Of a stretch of DNA of 64,000 nucleotides, positions 41,586 through 51,770 are shown piece after piece. A program made the translations under genes and the position numbers. Where the stretch lies: NCBI GenBank assembly GCA_014872815.1, contig WKFK01000010.1, positions 1-64,000 on the forward strand. The letters run 5' to 3'. Position 1 is the first letter of the stretch; each line of letters opens with the position of its first letter. The notes under the pieces were generated by a model. The model worked only from the letters and a program-made list of their open reading frames with translations, was not told the DNA's origin and did not search any database. The DNA is from Paracoccaceae bacterium (GTDB taxonomy: Bacteria; Pseudomonadota; Alphaproteobacteria; Rhodobacterales; Rhodobacteraceae).

Positions 41586-43190
41586 TTAGCGCCTGGATCG
41601 TATGGCGTCGGCGATCTTTTCGCCGATCATGATCGTGGGCGCGTTGGTATTGCCGCCAATCAGCCTTGGCATGACCGAGGCATCCACCACCCGCAGCCCT
41701 TCGACGCCATAGACACGGCATTGGTTGTCCACCACGGCCATGTCATCCGTGCCCATTTTGCAGGTGCCGACCGGGTGATAAATCGTGTCGGCCCGCGCAC
41801 GAATATCGGCCTCCCACGCCGCATCGGACCCGTCGTGTTTATAGTAGCGCGCACCACGCCAATCTTCGAGCGCCGTGTCCTCCATGATGCTGTCGAGCGT
41901 CTTGATGGCTTTTTTCATCACCTGCAAATCGCGTTCATCTTCCAGGAACTGCGGGTCAATTTTGGGCGGCTTGGCTGGATCTGCAGAGTGTAACGTTACG
42001 CTACCCCGACTGTGCGGGCGCAAAACGCAGACATGGCAGCTATAGCCATAGGGCATGTGCATCTTGCGATTGTGATCATCCACAATGCCGACAACAAAAT
42101 GCAATTGAATGTCCGGACGGTCCAAAGAGGAGTCGGTTTTGAAGAACGCCCCGCTCTCGGCAAAAGGCGAGGCGAACAGACCGGTCCCCGTCTTGCGCCA
42201 GCGCAGCGCCGCCTTGGTCATCTTCGCCAAACCCGATGGTGTCAGGCCCACCGTGTCTTTCTTCTTGTTACGGTAGCTTAGGATATGATCGAGGTGATCT
42301 TGCAGGTTTTGCCCTACGCCCGGCAGGTCATGTACCAGCTTGATGCCGTGTTTTTCCACTTCAGCGCGCGGGCCGATCCCCGAAAGCAACAGAAGCTGCG
42401 GCGAGCCAAAGGCCCCAGAGGACAGGATGACCTCCTTGCGCGTCTGGATCGTCTCAACAGTGCCACTACGTTTGATCTCCAGCCCTGTGGCACGCCCTTT
42501 GGTCATCACAACTCGCCGCGCCTGTGTCTTTGTGTAGACGGTCAGGTTTGGGCGTTGCAAGTTGTCCCGCAAATAAGCCGCCGCGGCAGAGCAGCGCTCG
42601 CCTTTGTGGTCTCCCTCAAAAAACTGCGTCACCTGATAGTGCCCCGCGCCTTCCTGTTCGGGGCCGTTGAAATCTTCATTGGTCCGGATCAGGTGCGCAT
42701 TGCAGGCCGCGATAAAGGCGTCGTTGATGGCGCGCGGTTCGGCCTGATCGCCCACTTGCAACGGACCACCGTCACCATGCAGGTCGTCGGCACCGCGCTG
42801 GTTGCCTTCGGATTTCTTGAAATAGGGGAGCACGCTCTCCCAATCCCAGCCGTCGCAGCCAAGCTGGGCCCATTCGTCATAGTCAGCTTTGTGCCCGCGC
42901 ACATAGAGCATGGCGTTGATTGCGGAGCTGCCGCCTAAGGCCTTGCCGCGAGGCTGAAACCCTCGCCGGTTGTTCAGTTGCTTTTGCGGTACGGTTTTGA
43001 GCGCCCAATTGTTGATTTTGGGCCGCCCGGAAATCATCGCGGCAATCAAGGCTGGGGCGCGGATGAAAATATCCTCGCCTTTGCCGCCTGCCTCCACCAA
43101 ACATACTTTGGTGTGCGGATCTTCACTGAGGCGCGCGGCCAAAACGCATCCGGCGGACCCTCCGCCGACGATGATATAGTCAAATTCCAT
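41586..43190 (-). CDS. GMC-family FAD oxidoreductase (alcohol/choline dehydrogenase-like), copy 2
   Basis: A 534-residue GMC enzyme. The FAD motif is [16 protein letters not shown], signature 1 is [20 protein letters not shown], signature 2 is [17 protein letters not shown], and the catalytic His region is [12 protein letters not shown]. The start at 43190 has GGAGG 4-5 bases upstream. It probably oxidises a primary alcohol (AlkJ/BetA-like). No aldehyde dehydrogenase is adjacent, so the substrate is undefined. It differs clearly from the GMC protein at 34 kb. Confidence 0.9.
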   Translation of the reverse strand: MEFDYIIVGGGSAGCVLAARLSEDPHTKVCLVEAGGKGEDIFIRAPALIAAMISGRPKINNWALKTVPQKQLNNRRGFQPRGKALGGSSAINAMLYVRGHKADYDEWAQLGCDGWDWESVLPYFKKSEGNQRGADDLHGDGGPLQVGDQAEPRAINDAFIAACNAHLIRTNEDFNGPEQEGAGHYQVTQFFEGDHKGERCSAAAAYLRDNLQRPNLTVYTKTQARRVVMTKGRATGLEIKRSGTVETIQTRKEVILSSGAFGSPQLLLLSGIGPRAEVEKHGIKLVHDLPGVGQNLQDHLDHILSYRNKKKDTVGLTPSGLAKMTKAALRWRKTGTGLFASPFAESGAFFKTDSSLDRPDIQLHFVVGIVDDHNRKMHMPYGYSCHVCVLRPHSRGSVTLHSADPAKPPKIDPQFLEDERDLQVMKKAIKTLDSIMEDTALEDWRGARYYKHDGSDAAWEADIRARADTIYHPVGTCKMGTDDMAVVDNQCRVYGVEGLRVVDASVMPRLIGGNTNAPTIMIGEKIADAIRSRR

Positions 43191-43273
43191 GCCGCCCTCC
43201 TGTGCTGTCACTTAGCCTAGGAGGGGGCAATTTCACCAAGCAAGTCTAACGCGACGTAAGTGCGCCGCGCATG

Positions 43274-43726
43274 TCAGCGGTTTGGCAATTGGCTGGAGAG
43301 TACGTAGCGCAGAATTTGCACCACCTGCACAGGCTCCTCTGCCACCGCCAGAGCTGCGGCATGCACTTCCTTGAGCGCGTGTTGCTGGTCTGGCATCGAC
43401 AGCACAATGATCGATTTGCCAAGTGCCGCCGCATAGCCCGCGTCAAAGGCGGCGTTCCACTGGCGGTACTTCTCGCCAAACCGCACCACGACAACATCCG
43501 CGTCTTCAATGCCTTTGCGGGTGCGAATGGCGTTCACCATAGCGCCTTTGTGGTCATGCCAGTATTTGTTGTCTTCCGCGCCCAAAATAGCGACGCCACA
43601 ATCGTCAGATGCGGCATGATCGGTCACAGGGCTGTTGAATGTCACATCCAGATCAGTGGCACCTGCGATGATCTGCTCGCGCCAATCGGTGTGAATTTCG
43701 CCGGACAGGTAGACGTTTAGGCTCAT
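43274..43726 (-). CDS. ytoQ: YtoQ family protein
   Basis: A 150-residue protein beginning MSLNVYLSGEIHTDWREQI, with GAEDNKYWHDHKGAMVNAIR and the nucleoside-deoxyribosyltransferase-like DADVVVVRFGEKYRQWNAAF. These identify the YtoQ family, whose role is unknown but whose fold resembles nucleotide-binding 2-deoxyribosyltransferases. The gene stands alone. Confidence 0.88.
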   Translation of the reverse strand: MSLNVYLSGEIHTDWREQIIAGATDLDVTFNSPVTDHAASDDCGVAILGAEDNKYWHDHKGAMVNAIRTRKGIEDADVVVVRFGEKYRQWNAAFDAGYAAALGKSIIVLSMPDQQHALKEVHAAALAVAEEPVQVVQILRYVLSSQLPNR

Positions 43727-43817
43727 GGGGTATCCTCTCTTGCTTGCGCAAGGTCATAGCCTGTCCGGCGCCGTGCTCCAATCCCTCACGACTTGAAGCA
43801 GTTTCAAATGTGTCGCG

Positions 43818-44450
43818 TCAAAGCTTACGCGCCACAAGGTAGCGGCTTGGGGGATCCGCCGGAAAATTGCCGCTTTCAATGATGCGAAAGCCAGCGTCGG
43901 TGACAGAGCGTTCCAGCTCGGCAATCGAGAAGAACCGCACAAACGGCGCCTTGCCAAAAAACTGCATCAGCGGGATCGCGGTTTTGAGCATCCGGAATTT
44001 GATCGACCGCATGTTCTCGCTCAGGCAGGGCGTCTTTGAAATGAACAGCCCGCCAGGTTTGACCCGCTTTGCCACTTCAGCCATAGCGATGTCTCCGTCT
44101 TCCAAAAGGTGGATCAGGTTGTGCGCCATAACGACATCAAACGGACCTTCCGGCGCGCTTTCTGGCGTAGCCTGCACCAATCGGATGTTCTTCGCGCCCG
44201 CTTCGCTGACCCGTTCGCGCCCCACTTCCAACATACCGCCAGACACATCCGTGGCCACCATCTCCGCCACGGCATCGGCCAGTTTGATGGCGGTGGAGGC
44301 CGTGCCACAGCCCAACTCCAATGCGACGTCTGTCTCCTTGAGGTAAGACCGTGTCCGGCCCAGCGTATACTCATACGCCTGCATGTCACTGATGGCGGAT
44401 TTGGCATATTTCTGCGCCACGCCATCCCAAAACTTCGCTGCTGCTTGCAT
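43818..44450 (-). CDS. Class I SAM-dependent methyltransferase
   Basis: A 210-residue methyltransferase. Motif I is ALELGCGTASTAIKLA, motif II is VATDVSGGMLEVGRERV, and the post-motif is FDVVMAHNLIHLLEDG. The start at 44450 has AAAGGAG 8 bases upstream; an earlier in-frame ATG has no site. Substrate is unknown. It is divergent from a LysR regulator 87 bases away, which is its probable controller. Confidence 0.9.
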   Translation of the reverse strand: MQAAAKFWDGVAQKYAKSAISDMQAYEYTLGRTRSYLKETDVALELGCGTASTAIKLADAVAEMVATDVSGGMLEVGRERVSEAGAKNIRLVQATPESAPEGPFDVVMAHNLIHLLEDGDIAMAEVAKRVKPGGLFISKTPCLSENMRSIKFRMLKTAIPLMQFFGKAPFVRFFSIAELERSVTDAGFRIIESGNFPADPPSRYLVARKL

Positions 44451-44536
44451 GGTCGTTCTCCTTTCGAGACTGACATTACTCATGCATGATTGCGATATAA
44501 ATTGCCGAAATTCGCAGTGTTGTTATACGTATTTGC

Positions 44537-45427
44537 ATGGTTAATCCAAATGGCACCTTTGACTGGAACCACATCCGCGCCTTTCTGACCACGGCAGAGG
44601 AGGGCTCGCTGTCTGCGGCGGCGCGTAAGTTGAACCTGACTCAGCCCACTTTGGGCCGACAAGTGGCTGCATTAGAAGAAGATCTTGGCATCATGCTGTT
44701 TGAGCGGGTGGGGCGATCGTTGGAACTCACGGTTGCAGGTGGCGAACTGTTGGAACATGTGCGTGCTATGCGTGAGGCGGCCGATCGCGTGGCCTTGGTC
44801 GCCTCTGGGCAGAACCAAGATGTCGAGGGCCGCGTGGCGATCACGGCTTCAGATGTTTATTCCGTGCATCTTCTGCCGCCGATTCTAAAAGACCTGCGCG
44901 CCAAAGCGCCAAAGCTGGTCATTGAGGTGGTGGCTTCGGATGATGTGCAGGACCTCATGCGGCGGGAGGCAGACATTGCCATCCGCCATGTCCGCCCCGA
45001 CCAGCCGGATTTGATTGCGCGGCTTGTGCGTGAAGCCAAGGGATACTTCTACGCCTCCAAAGAGTATCTGGACCTGCGCGGGCGTCCGCAAGCCGTGGAA
45101 GATCTGGCCAAGCATGATTTTGTCGGGTCTGGAGATGTGCCGCGCATGCTCGAGTATCTCAAGCCGATGGGCTTCCCTATAGACATCGACAACTTCCGCA
45201 CTGGCTCTGACAGTGGACTTGTCGCATGGGAGCTGTGCAGGCAGGGGTTTGGCATTTCGCCCATGGCGGATGATGTCGCCGAAGCCACGCCGGATATCGA
45301 GCGGGTCCTGCCGGATCTGGCGCCGATTGTATTTCCAATCTGGCTGACGACGCACCGTGAATTGCACACAAGCCGTCGGATCCGATTGGTGTTTGATGCT
45401 TTGGCTGAGCATCTCACCGAAACTTAA
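44537..45427 (+). CDS. LysR-family transcriptional regulator
   Basis: A 296-residue LysR protein. The winged helix contains EGSLSAAARKLNLTQPTLGR and the effector domain contains READIAIRHVRPDQPDLIAR. It begins MVNPNGTFDWNHIRAFLTTA. It is divergent from the methyltransferase gene and its 3' end overlaps the convergent GNAT gene by 4 bases. Confidence 0.92.
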   Translation: MVNPNGTFDWNHIRAFLTTAEEGSLSAAARKLNLTQPTLGRQVAALEEDLGIMLFERVGRSLELTVAGGELLEHVRAMREAADRVALVASGQNQDVEGRVAITASDVYSVHLLPPILKDLRAKAPKLVIEVVASDDVQDLMRREADIAIRHVRPDQPDLIARLVREAKGYFYASKEYLDLRGRPQAVEDLAKHDFVGSGDVPRMLEYLKPMGFPIDIDNFRTGSDSGLVAWELCRQGFGISPMADDVAEATPDIERVLPDLAPIVFPIWLTTHRELHTSRRIRLVFDALAEHLTET

Positions 45428-45858
45428 GGCAAGGGACGCACCATCATCACGCGGGTTGCGTCTCGCTCGGTCTCCTGCCAACCAAGGTGCGTGTAGAGCG
45501 CAACGTTGTCTGGCATGTCCACATGGGTTGCTAAAGCGATCTCCGCGCAACCTGCCTCTTGGGCCAATTCAAGCGCCCATCGAATCAATTGGCCACCAAT
45601 GCCACGCCCGCGCGCGTCAGGCGATACCGCCACGTTCATCAGATGCGCTTTTGGTATCCTTGTGGCGAGCACCAATACGCCTGACAAGTCGTCGGTAACC
45701 CAGACCTGTCCGGCGGCAATAGAATCAGAAACGCCGCCGGACACATCCGGCAGCACTATGCCTTGATCACGATAAGGCTGGTAAGCCGCATCAATCAGTC
45801 GCGCGATGGCAGGGGCCTCTTCGGCCCTAGCCGGTCGCGGCAGAGCGGCGTCAGCCAC
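45424..45858 (-). CDS. GNAT-family N-acetyltransferase coupled to pheT
   Basis: A 144-residue acetyltransferase with the acetyl-CoA motif VSPDARGRGIGGQLIRWALE and C-terminal YTHLGWQE. The GTG start at 45858 overlaps the end of pheT, suggesting reinitiation after pheT translation; a longer in-frame start lies within pheT. The substrate is unknown. The link with phenylalanyl-tRNA synthetase may only be transcriptional. Confidence 0.82.
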   Translation of the reverse strand: MADAALPRPARAEEAPAIARLIDAAYQPYRDQGIVLPDVSGGVSDSIAAGQVWVTDDLSGVLVLATRIPKAHLMNVAVSPDARGRGIGGQLIRWALELAQEAGCAEIALATHVDMPDNVALYTHLGWQETERDATRVMMVRPLP

Positions 45859-48250
45859 GCAGAGTACCGCCGGTGGCTTTGCTGACTTTCTCAACAATTT
45901 TGGTCGCCACGGCCTCGATATCGGCTTCTTTCAGCGTCTTATCGGTTGGCTGCAACCGCACCGTGATGGCAAGGGATTTCTTGCCCTCTCCCAGCGCGCC
46001 GCCAATGAACTCGTCAAAGATGCGCACATCTTCGATCAAGTTTTTATCCGCACCTGCGGCTGCGTTGACCACGTTCACGGCTTCCACATCCGCGTCCACC
46101 ACAAAGGCGAAGTCGCGCTCCACCGCCTGCAGGTCCGCCATGGTCACGGCACCCTTCGAGGCAGATTTCTTGCGTGGCATCGGGATTTCTGCGGTGTGGA
46201 TCGCAAAGGCCACAACCGGGCCTTTCACGTTCAACGCATCGAGCACTTTGGGGTGGATTTCGCCAAAGGCACCGAGGATTTTCTTCGGACCCAGACCCAC
46301 CTTGGCGCTGCGGCCTGGATGCCACCAGCCGTTGACGCCACGGTTGTAGGTCAGTTTTGCTGGCGCACCCAGCGCGCTCATCACCGCTTCCATGTCCGCC
46401 TTTGCATCATAGATATCCACACCACGGCTTTCGCCATGGATGTCTTTGCCTACGGTGCGACCGACCAGAATGCCGGTCAGCAGGTTCTCTTGCTCACCCG
46501 GCTCGCCGCCGTGGAACACCGCGCCACATTCAAACAGCGCCATGTCCATGAAGCCACGCGCTTGGTTGCGTGCTGCCGCTTGCAGGAGGCCCGGCAGCAG
46601 GGACGGGCGCATGTGGCTCATCTCGCTGGAGATCGGGTTTTCCAGCATAGTCGCATCAGAGCCACCGCCAAACAGTTCGGCCGCTGCTTTGTCGATGAAG
46701 CTGTAGGTCACACATTCGTTGTAGCCCAAGGCGGCCGTGGTGCGGCGCGCGATCTGCTCGCGTTTTTGCATCGGTGACAGAATCTGCGATGGCAGTCCTT
46801 CGTTCACACGTGGCAGCGGCTTGCCTTCGAGTTTGGTCAGTGAGGCCACACGCGCGACCTCTTCGACCAGATCAGCGGAGCCGCGCACATCAGGGCGCCA
46901 GCTTGGCACATGAGCCATGTCACCTTCGATGGTGAAACCCAGCGCTTCCAATGTGGCAACCTGTGTCTCAGCAGGGATTTCCATGCCCACAAGGGACTGC
47001 ACGCGGTCGGTGTCCAGCTTATAGGCGCGCGCCACGTCCGGCACGGCGCCAGCGGTCACGAGGTTGGATGGCTCACCGCCACAGAGATCGATGATCATCT
47101 GCGTCGCATCATCCATCGCCTGCATGTTGTAGGCGGGATCAATGCCGCGCTCGTTGCGATAACGCGCATCGGAATTGATCTTCAGACCACGGCCTGTGTA
47201 GGCAATCTGGATGTGGTCCCAAACGGCGGCCTCTAGGAAGACATTGGTGGTTTCTTCGGTGCAGCCGGTGGCCAGTCCACCCATGATGCCGCCGATGGAT
47301 TCCACACCTTCGTCGTCGGAGATGACAACCATCCCTTCGTTAAAGGTGTATTCTTTCTCGTCCAGACCAACGAGGGTCTCGCCACCCTTGGCGCGGTGCA
47401 CGCGCAGGTTGCCTTGAACCTTGTCCGCGTCAAACACGTGCAGCGGGCGGTTGCGGTCAAAGGTGAAGAAGTTGGTGATGTCCACCAGCGCGGAAATTGG
47501 ACGCAGGCCAATTGCCTTCAAACGGTCCTGCAACCACTGCGGGGACGGGCCGTTTTTTACACCTTTGATCAACCGGCCAGCGAAGACTTCACAGCCATTG
47601 GTGGCGGCGGACTCGTCAATGGTCACGGAGATCGGGCTCTCATAACCACCTTCAATTGATGCGGTCTTGGCAGGCTTCATTTTGCCCAGCCCACGCGCCG
47701 CCAGATCCAGCGCAATGCCGCGCACACCCAGTGCATCTGGGCGGTTTGGCGTGATCGCAATCTCGATCATGGTGTCGACCTTGGACGGATCGTTTTGCGC
47801 CAGCCAATCCACAAACTTGTCGCCGACTTCGCCCGAAGGCAGTTCAATGATGCCATCATGCTCGTCAGACAGCTCCAACTCACGCTCCGACGCCATCATG
47901 CCAAAGCTTTCCACGCCGCGGATTTTGCCCACGGAAATGGTGATATCCAGCCCCGGGATATACATGCCTGGCTTACACACCACGACAGTGATGCCCTCGC
48001 GCGCATTGGGCGCGCCACAGATGATCTGCAGCTCGCCTTCATCGGTCGCCACTTTGCACACGCGCAGTTTGTCGGCATCCGGGTGCTGCTCGGCGTGGAC
48101 CACTTTGCCCAACGTAAAGTCAGCCAGCCGCTCGGCCGGGTTGGAAACGTCCTCAACCTCAAGGCCAAGGTCGGTCAGCGCCTCGACAATCTCGTCAACG
48201 CTTGCGTCGGTCTCAAGGTGGTCTTTCAACCAGGAAAGAGTGAATTTCAT
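45851..48250 (-). CDS. pheT: Phenylalanine--tRNA ligase subunit beta
   Basis: A 799-residue PheT of standard length. In order it has an N-terminal tRNA-binding OB domain (VVHAEQHPDADKLRVCKV), B3/B4 editing domain, B5 domain, a catalytic-like core (EVARVASLTKLEGKPLPRVN), and a C-terminal anticodon-binding ferredoxin fold (EDVRIFDEFIGGALGEGKKS). AGGAA precedes the ATG. It pairs with PheS, 79 bases upstream, to charge tRNA-Phe and to edit Tyr-tRNA-Phe. Confidence 0.97.
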   Translation of the reverse strand: MKFTLSWLKDHLETDASVDEIVEALTDLGLEVEDVSNPAERLADFTLGKVVHAEQHPDADKLRVCKVATDEGELQIICGAPNAREGITVVVCKPGMYIPGLDITISVGKIRGVESFGMMASERELELSDEHDGIIELPSGEVGDKFVDWLAQNDPSKVDTMIEIAITPNRPDALGVRGIALDLAARGLGKMKPAKTASIEGGYESPISVTIDESAATNGCEVFAGRLIKGVKNGPSPQWLQDRLKAIGLRPISALVDITNFFTFDRNRPLHVFDADKVQGNLRVHRAKGGETLVGLDEKEYTFNEGMVVISDDEGVESIGGIMGGLATGCTEETTNVFLEAAVWDHIQIAYTGRGLKINSDARYRNERGIDPAYNMQAMDDATQMIIDLCGGEPSNLVTAGAVPDVARAYKLDTDRVQSLVGMEIPAETQVATLEALGFTIEGDMAHVPSWRPDVRGSADLVEEVARVASLTKLEGKPLPRVNEGLPSQILSPMQKREQIARRTTAALGYNECVTYSFIDKAAAELFGGGSDATMLENPISSEMSHMRPSLLPGLLQAAARNQARGFMDMALFECGAVFHGGEPGEQENLLTGILVGRTVGKDIHGESRGVDIYDAKADMEAVMSALGAPAKLTYNRGVNGWWHPGRSAKVGLGPKKILGAFGEIHPKVLDALNVKGPVVAFAIHTAEIPMPRKKSASKGAVTMADLQAVERDFAFVVDADVEAVNVVNAAAGADKNLIEDVRIFDEFIGGALGEGKKSLAITVRLQPTDKTLKEADIEAVATKIVEKVSKATGGTLRG

Positions 48251-48329
48251 AGCGAATTCCTTTTCGCTTGTTCTAAAGCGTCATCAGGCTCCGTCGCGCT
48301 TCCGGTGAGGCGACGCGATGCCCAGAAAA

Positions 48330-49400
48330 TTATCGGTTCAGACCGCCGTGCAGGGTCGGCTGGTCCAGAGAAGCAAAGCCATAGTGGCGCAGCCAGCGCA
48401 GATCGCTGTCGAAGAAGGCACGCAGGTCTGGGATGCCGTACTTCAGCATCGCCAGACGGTCGATGCCGATGCCAAAGGCAAAGCCTTGGTATTCGTTTGG
48501 ATCAATGCCACCGGCCTCAAGCACCTTGGGGTGCACCATGCCCGAGCCCAAAACCTCAAGCCAGTCGTCGCCTTCGCCAACCTTCACGGTGCCACCTTCC
48601 CAGCTGCACTGAATGTCGACTTCTGCGGAAGGTTCCGTGAACGGGAAGTGGGACGCACGGAAGCGGGTTTTCACCTCGGTGCCAAAGAAGGCGGAGAAGA
48701 ACTCTTCCAAAACCCATTTGAGGTTTGCCATGGAGATGTCTTTGCCCAAGGCAAGACCTTCGACCTGGTGGAACATCGGCGTGTGGGTCTGGTCATAGTC
48801 CGCGCGGTACACGCGACCTGGACAAATGATGCGGATCGGCGCGCCGGTTTTTTCCATCGAGCGGATTTGCACCGGGCTGGTGTGCGTACGCAGCACATGC
48901 GGCGGGCGCTCGTCCCCTTCGGCACGATGTGTATAGAACGTGTCCATCTCCGCGCGCGCCGGGTGGTGGCCCGGAATGTTGAGCGCGTCAAAGTTATACC
49001 AGTCGGTCTCGATCTGAGGGCCTTCCGCCACGGCAAAACCCATGTCGGCAAAGATTGCCGTGACCTCTTCGGTCACCTGGCTGATCGGGTGGATGGTGCC
49101 GACACGACGGTTGCGCGCGGGCAGGGTGACGTCCAGCCATTCGGTGGCCAGGCGCGCGTCCAGCGCTGCGTCCGCAAGCGCCACTTTTTTGGCGGCCAGA
49201 GCAGAGTTGATTTCGTTCTTGAGCGCGTTGAGCGCTGGGCCTGCGACCTGGCGCTCTTCCGGGGTCATTTTGCCCAATTCGCGCATTTTCAGGCTGACTT
49301 CACCCTTCTTTCCCACTGCCTGCACGCGCAGCTCTTCGAGCGCGGCTTCGTCCGCCGCAGCGGCAATGGCGTCTATATATTTGGTGCGCAGTTCGTCCAT
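48330..49400 (-). CDS. pheS: Phenylalanine--tRNA ligase subunit alpha
   Basis: A 356-residue class II synthetase subunit. The N-terminal coiled coil (residues 1-90) is followed by the catalytic core with motif 2 ([20 protein letters not shown]) and motif 3 ([18 protein letters not shown]). It binds phenylalanine and ATP and forms the alpha2beta2 enzyme with PheT. It is downstream of rplT and the Hint-domain gene on the same strand. Confidence 0.97.
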   Translation of the reverse strand: MDELRTKYIDAIAAAADEAALEELRVQAVGKKGEVSLKMRELGKMTPEERQVAGPALNALKNEINSALAAKKVALADAALDARLATEWLDVTLPARNRRVGTIHPISQVTEEVTAIFADMGFAVAEGPQIETDWYNFDALNIPGHHPARAEMDTFYTHRAEGDERPPHVLRTHTSPVQIRSMEKTGAPIRIICPGRVYRADYDQTHTPMFHQVEGLALGKDISMANLKWVLEEFFSAFFGTEVKTRFRASHFPFTEPSAEVDIQCSWEGGTVKVGEGDDWLEVLGSGMVHPKVLEAGGIDPNEYQGFAFGIGIDRLAMLKYGIPDLRAFFDSDLRWLRHYGFASLDQPTLHGGLNR

Positions 49401-49506
49401 GGCAGGGCCGTCCCCAGATGAGAAATTACCGCAGACCTCCTATCACACGGCCCCTTGATTGCAAGCACGCAGAGGGTTGAGGGTATGGAAACGGCGCCCT
49501 CTTGGA

Positions 49507-50574
49507 TCAATTGCGCATCAGCAGCGGTCCCAGGCTGGCTGGCGCGACCGGCCGCGCGGTTTGTGTTTGCACCAGAACCCCAGTTGCCAGTTCCGGAAAC
49601 AAAGCAAACATCTCGCGCTTGGTGCCGCAATCAACAGCTTTCATCGCCTCGTTGCCCGGGAAGAAGCTTTCGCTCAATACACCGTCGCCACTGATGATCT
49701 GGTGGTCGTCAAACAGCAGGTGGTAATAGGTGACTCGACTACACTCACAAATCCGCACGTCGCAGTCATCCACAAGCGCTTTGGCTGGCACCAGAATCTC
49801 GTCCTCGCCAAACAGCAATTGTGCCCGCCAACCGGTGAGTAGCATGCGATGGTTTTGAGAGACCTGATGCGGCTTGAGCGCTCCGAAGGTGTCCGGCGCG
49901 ATCTGGACCGGTGCGTATTTTCCGGTGCCCGGCACGGTGCGCCGTCCAATCCAGCGTACCGGCTGCAATCCATTGTCGCGGGTCCAGATTAGATCTCCCT
50001 CGCATAGTGTGTCGATCAGTTGGTAGCCAACTTCAGTCCGAATGCGGGTGCCCTCTACAAAACACGCGACTCCCGTATCTCCGGCGCCCACGGCTGCATC
50101 GGTGCGTTGGTCCGGTGCCGGTTGGTTGAACTGGATGCTTGTTGTTGTGCTGTTGGGCGAGGTCAAAACCGACAGGTTTTCGGATGTGGCCCCCGCTGCC
50201 GCACCGTCAACGGCAAGGATGCTCTGAGTGCCGCCGCCGATATCGTAAAAATCGAGAACCTCACCCGTGGTGCTATTGGTGAGCGCGAAGGCTTCGTAGT
50301 TCCCTGCGCCTCGCCCATCCGGATCCGTCAGCAGAATCGGAAAATGCGAGGCGGAAATCACTAGGACTTGCTCATTTGTATCTGGGTCAACGGAGGCCAG
50401 TACATCCGGGTGCGTTAGGGGAATCTCAATACCAACGGATCCATCCGCCTGGTAAAATGACACAACATAGTCGCTTGGGTCTTCATTGGGAGCCAAGGCA
50501 GTTTCTAAAAACTCCTCAACTCCGGAGCGCTGCGTATAGGCATTGGAATAATGCAGCTCGCTGATACGGGCCAT
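49507..50574 (-). CDS. Hint-domain (Hedgehog/intein-type) protein
   Basis: A 355-residue protein. The C-terminal half is a Hint domain that begins with cysteine at CFVEGTRIRTEVGYQLIDTL and continues EGDLIWTRDNGLQPVRWIGR, the pattern common in roseobacter Hint proteins. The N-terminal 180 residues are Asp/Thr/Ser-rich and resemble a secreted beta-structured region, with no signal peptide. GGAGG lies 6 bases before the ATG at 50574. The domain may self-cleave, but this roseobacter class has no demonstrated role. It is placed between rplT and pheS, which are usually adjacent. Confidence 0.85.
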   Translation of the reverse strand: MARISELHYSNAYTQRSGVEEFLETALAPNEDPSDYVVSFYQADGSVGIEIPLTHPDVLASVDPDTNEQVLVISASHFPILLTDPDGRGAGNYEAFALTNSTTGEVLDFYDIGGGTQSILAVDGAAAGATSENLSVLTSPNSTTTSIQFNQPAPDQRTDAAVGAGDTGVACFVEGTRIRTEVGYQLIDTLCEGDLIWTRDNGLQPVRWIGRRTVPGTGKYAPVQIAPDTFGALKPHQVSQNHRMLLTGWRAQLLFGEDEILVPAKALVDDCDVRICECSRVTYYHLLFDDHQIISGDGVLSESFFPGNEAMKAVDCGTKREMFALFPELATGVLVQTQTARPVAPASLGPLLMRN

Positions 50575-50728
50575 TCTAACCTCCAAATCACTGGTACATC
50601 TCGCGGCAAACACGCGCCGTGGTGGCACTATGGGGTTGGAGTGGTAAATAAAACGTAACTTGTTTTTCTTTTGTTCTCTTTTTGTGCGGCATAGGATCGC
50701 TTTGTATTCTCCCTTTGATTAGGGGGCG

Positions 50729-50764
50729 CAAAAAGAAAAAGCCCGCGCCAAAGGCGCGGGCTTT
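50729..50764 (-). terminator. Rho-independent terminator of rpmI-rplT
   Basis: On the minus strand AGCCCGCGCC pairs with GGCGCGGGCT around TTT, followed by TTTTCTTTTT. It separates the ribosomal genes from the Hint gene. Confidence 0.93.
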
Positions 50765-50788
50765 CTAAACTCTTTGAAACGACTTGGC

Positions 50789-51154
50789 TTAGGCAGCCAG
50801 AGCCGCTTTCGCCTGATCCACGATCGCGTTGAACGCGGCTGGCTCGTGTACGGCCAGATCTGCCAGAACTTTACGGTCCACTTCAATACCGGCCAGGTTC
50901 AAGCCGTTGATGAAGCGTGAATAGGTCAGGGCTTCGTCGTGTGCGCGCACAGCAGCGTTGATACGCTGGATCCAGAGCGCGCGGAAATTACGCTTCCGGT
51001 TCTTACGGTCGCGTGTTGCGTACTGGTTCGCCTTATCGACGGCCTGACGTGCGACCTTAAATGTGTTCTTACGACGGCCGTAGTAGCCTTTTGCGGCCTT
51101 AACGACTTTCTTGTGACGGGCGTGGGTTACGGTACCACCTTTAACGCGGGACAT
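50789..51154 (-). CDS. rplT: 50S ribosomal protein L20
   Basis: A 121-residue L20 beginning [20 protein letters not shown], with the conserved [19 protein letters not shown] region. AGGAG precedes the ATG. It directly follows rpmI and ends in a strong terminator. Confidence 0.98.
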   Translation of the reverse strand: MSRVKGGTVTHARHKKVVKAAKGYYGRRKNTFKVARQAVDKANQYATRDRKNRKRNFRALWIQRINAAVRAHDEALTYSRFINGLNLAGIEVDRKVLADLAVHEPAAFNAIVDQAKAALAA

Positions 51155-51168
51155 ATCTCAATCTCCTC

Positions 51169-51369
51169 TTAGCGGTCGTAGGGCATGAAGCCCTTGACGA
51201 TCTTCGCGTCCGGTGCGGACAGCGTGGTGGTGCCGCGTGCATCACGCAGGAATTTGTTGGTGCGTTTGATCATGCCGTGGCGCTTACCGGCTTGGCCGGC
51301 TTTCACTTTGCCAGAGGCAGTGACCTTGAAGCGCTTTTTGGCGCTCGACTTGGTCTTCATCTTAGGCAT
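51169..51369 (-). CDS. rpmI: 50S ribosomal protein L35
   Basis: A 66-residue L35 beginning [27 protein letters not shown] lies before the ATG at 51369; longer upstream starts are not credible. It is 14 bases from rplT, with which it is co-transcribed. Confidence 0.98.
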   Translation of the reverse strand: MPKMKTKSSAKKRFKVTASGKVKAGQAGKRHGMIKRTNKFLRDARGTTTLSAPDAKIVKGFMPYDR

Positions 51370-51503
51370 TTCCGTCTCCTTTGTATTCGGTCGGTGACAA
51401 ACGCGACTCGGCATGCCATCCAGCCGGTCGCGCGAATAGAGGCGCCGTATAGAGCGCATAGATCAGGCACGCAAGGCCTAATCGACTCATTTTTGTGGGG
51501 TTT

Positions 51504-51728
51504 CTAGTGGATGATGTCCCCAATCACGCGGATCACCACATTTGGCAAATCCGCCGCGCTGTACCGCGCCGGATTGAGAATGATCGCAACGGCGATCACA
51601 GCTGCCGACAATATGAAGGCAGCCATTGCATTGCGTGGAAAGCGGCTGTCGGCGTAAGCGGCAAGCATGGCAGGAATGGAAAACAACCCCACAATCAATC
51701 CAGTTGTGATCAGATAGTCTATTGCCAT
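51504..51728 (-). CDS. Small two-helix membrane protein of unknown function
   Basis: A 74-residue protein with two hydrophobic segments (DYLITTGLIVGLFSIPAMLA and AMAAFILSAAVIAVAIILNP). No family is recognised with certainty. It follows pyk on the same strand after about 40 bases and precedes rpmI, so it may be co-transcribed with pyk. Confidence 0.7.
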   Translation of the reverse strand: MAIDYLITTGLIVGLFSIPAMLAAYADSRFPRNAMAAFILSAAVIAVAIILNPARYSAADLPNVVIRVIGDIIH

Positions 51729-51770
51729 GCCTGCCTTTGGCCCTTCTTAGGGATGCCGTTTCGGCAGAAA

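Noticed and set aside
33739-43190. Reading the two GMC oxidoreductases as choline dehydrogenase (betA)
   Set aside because: No betaine aldehyde dehydrogenase, BetI or choline transporter genes are near either copy, and the family covers many alcohols, so no gene symbol is given.
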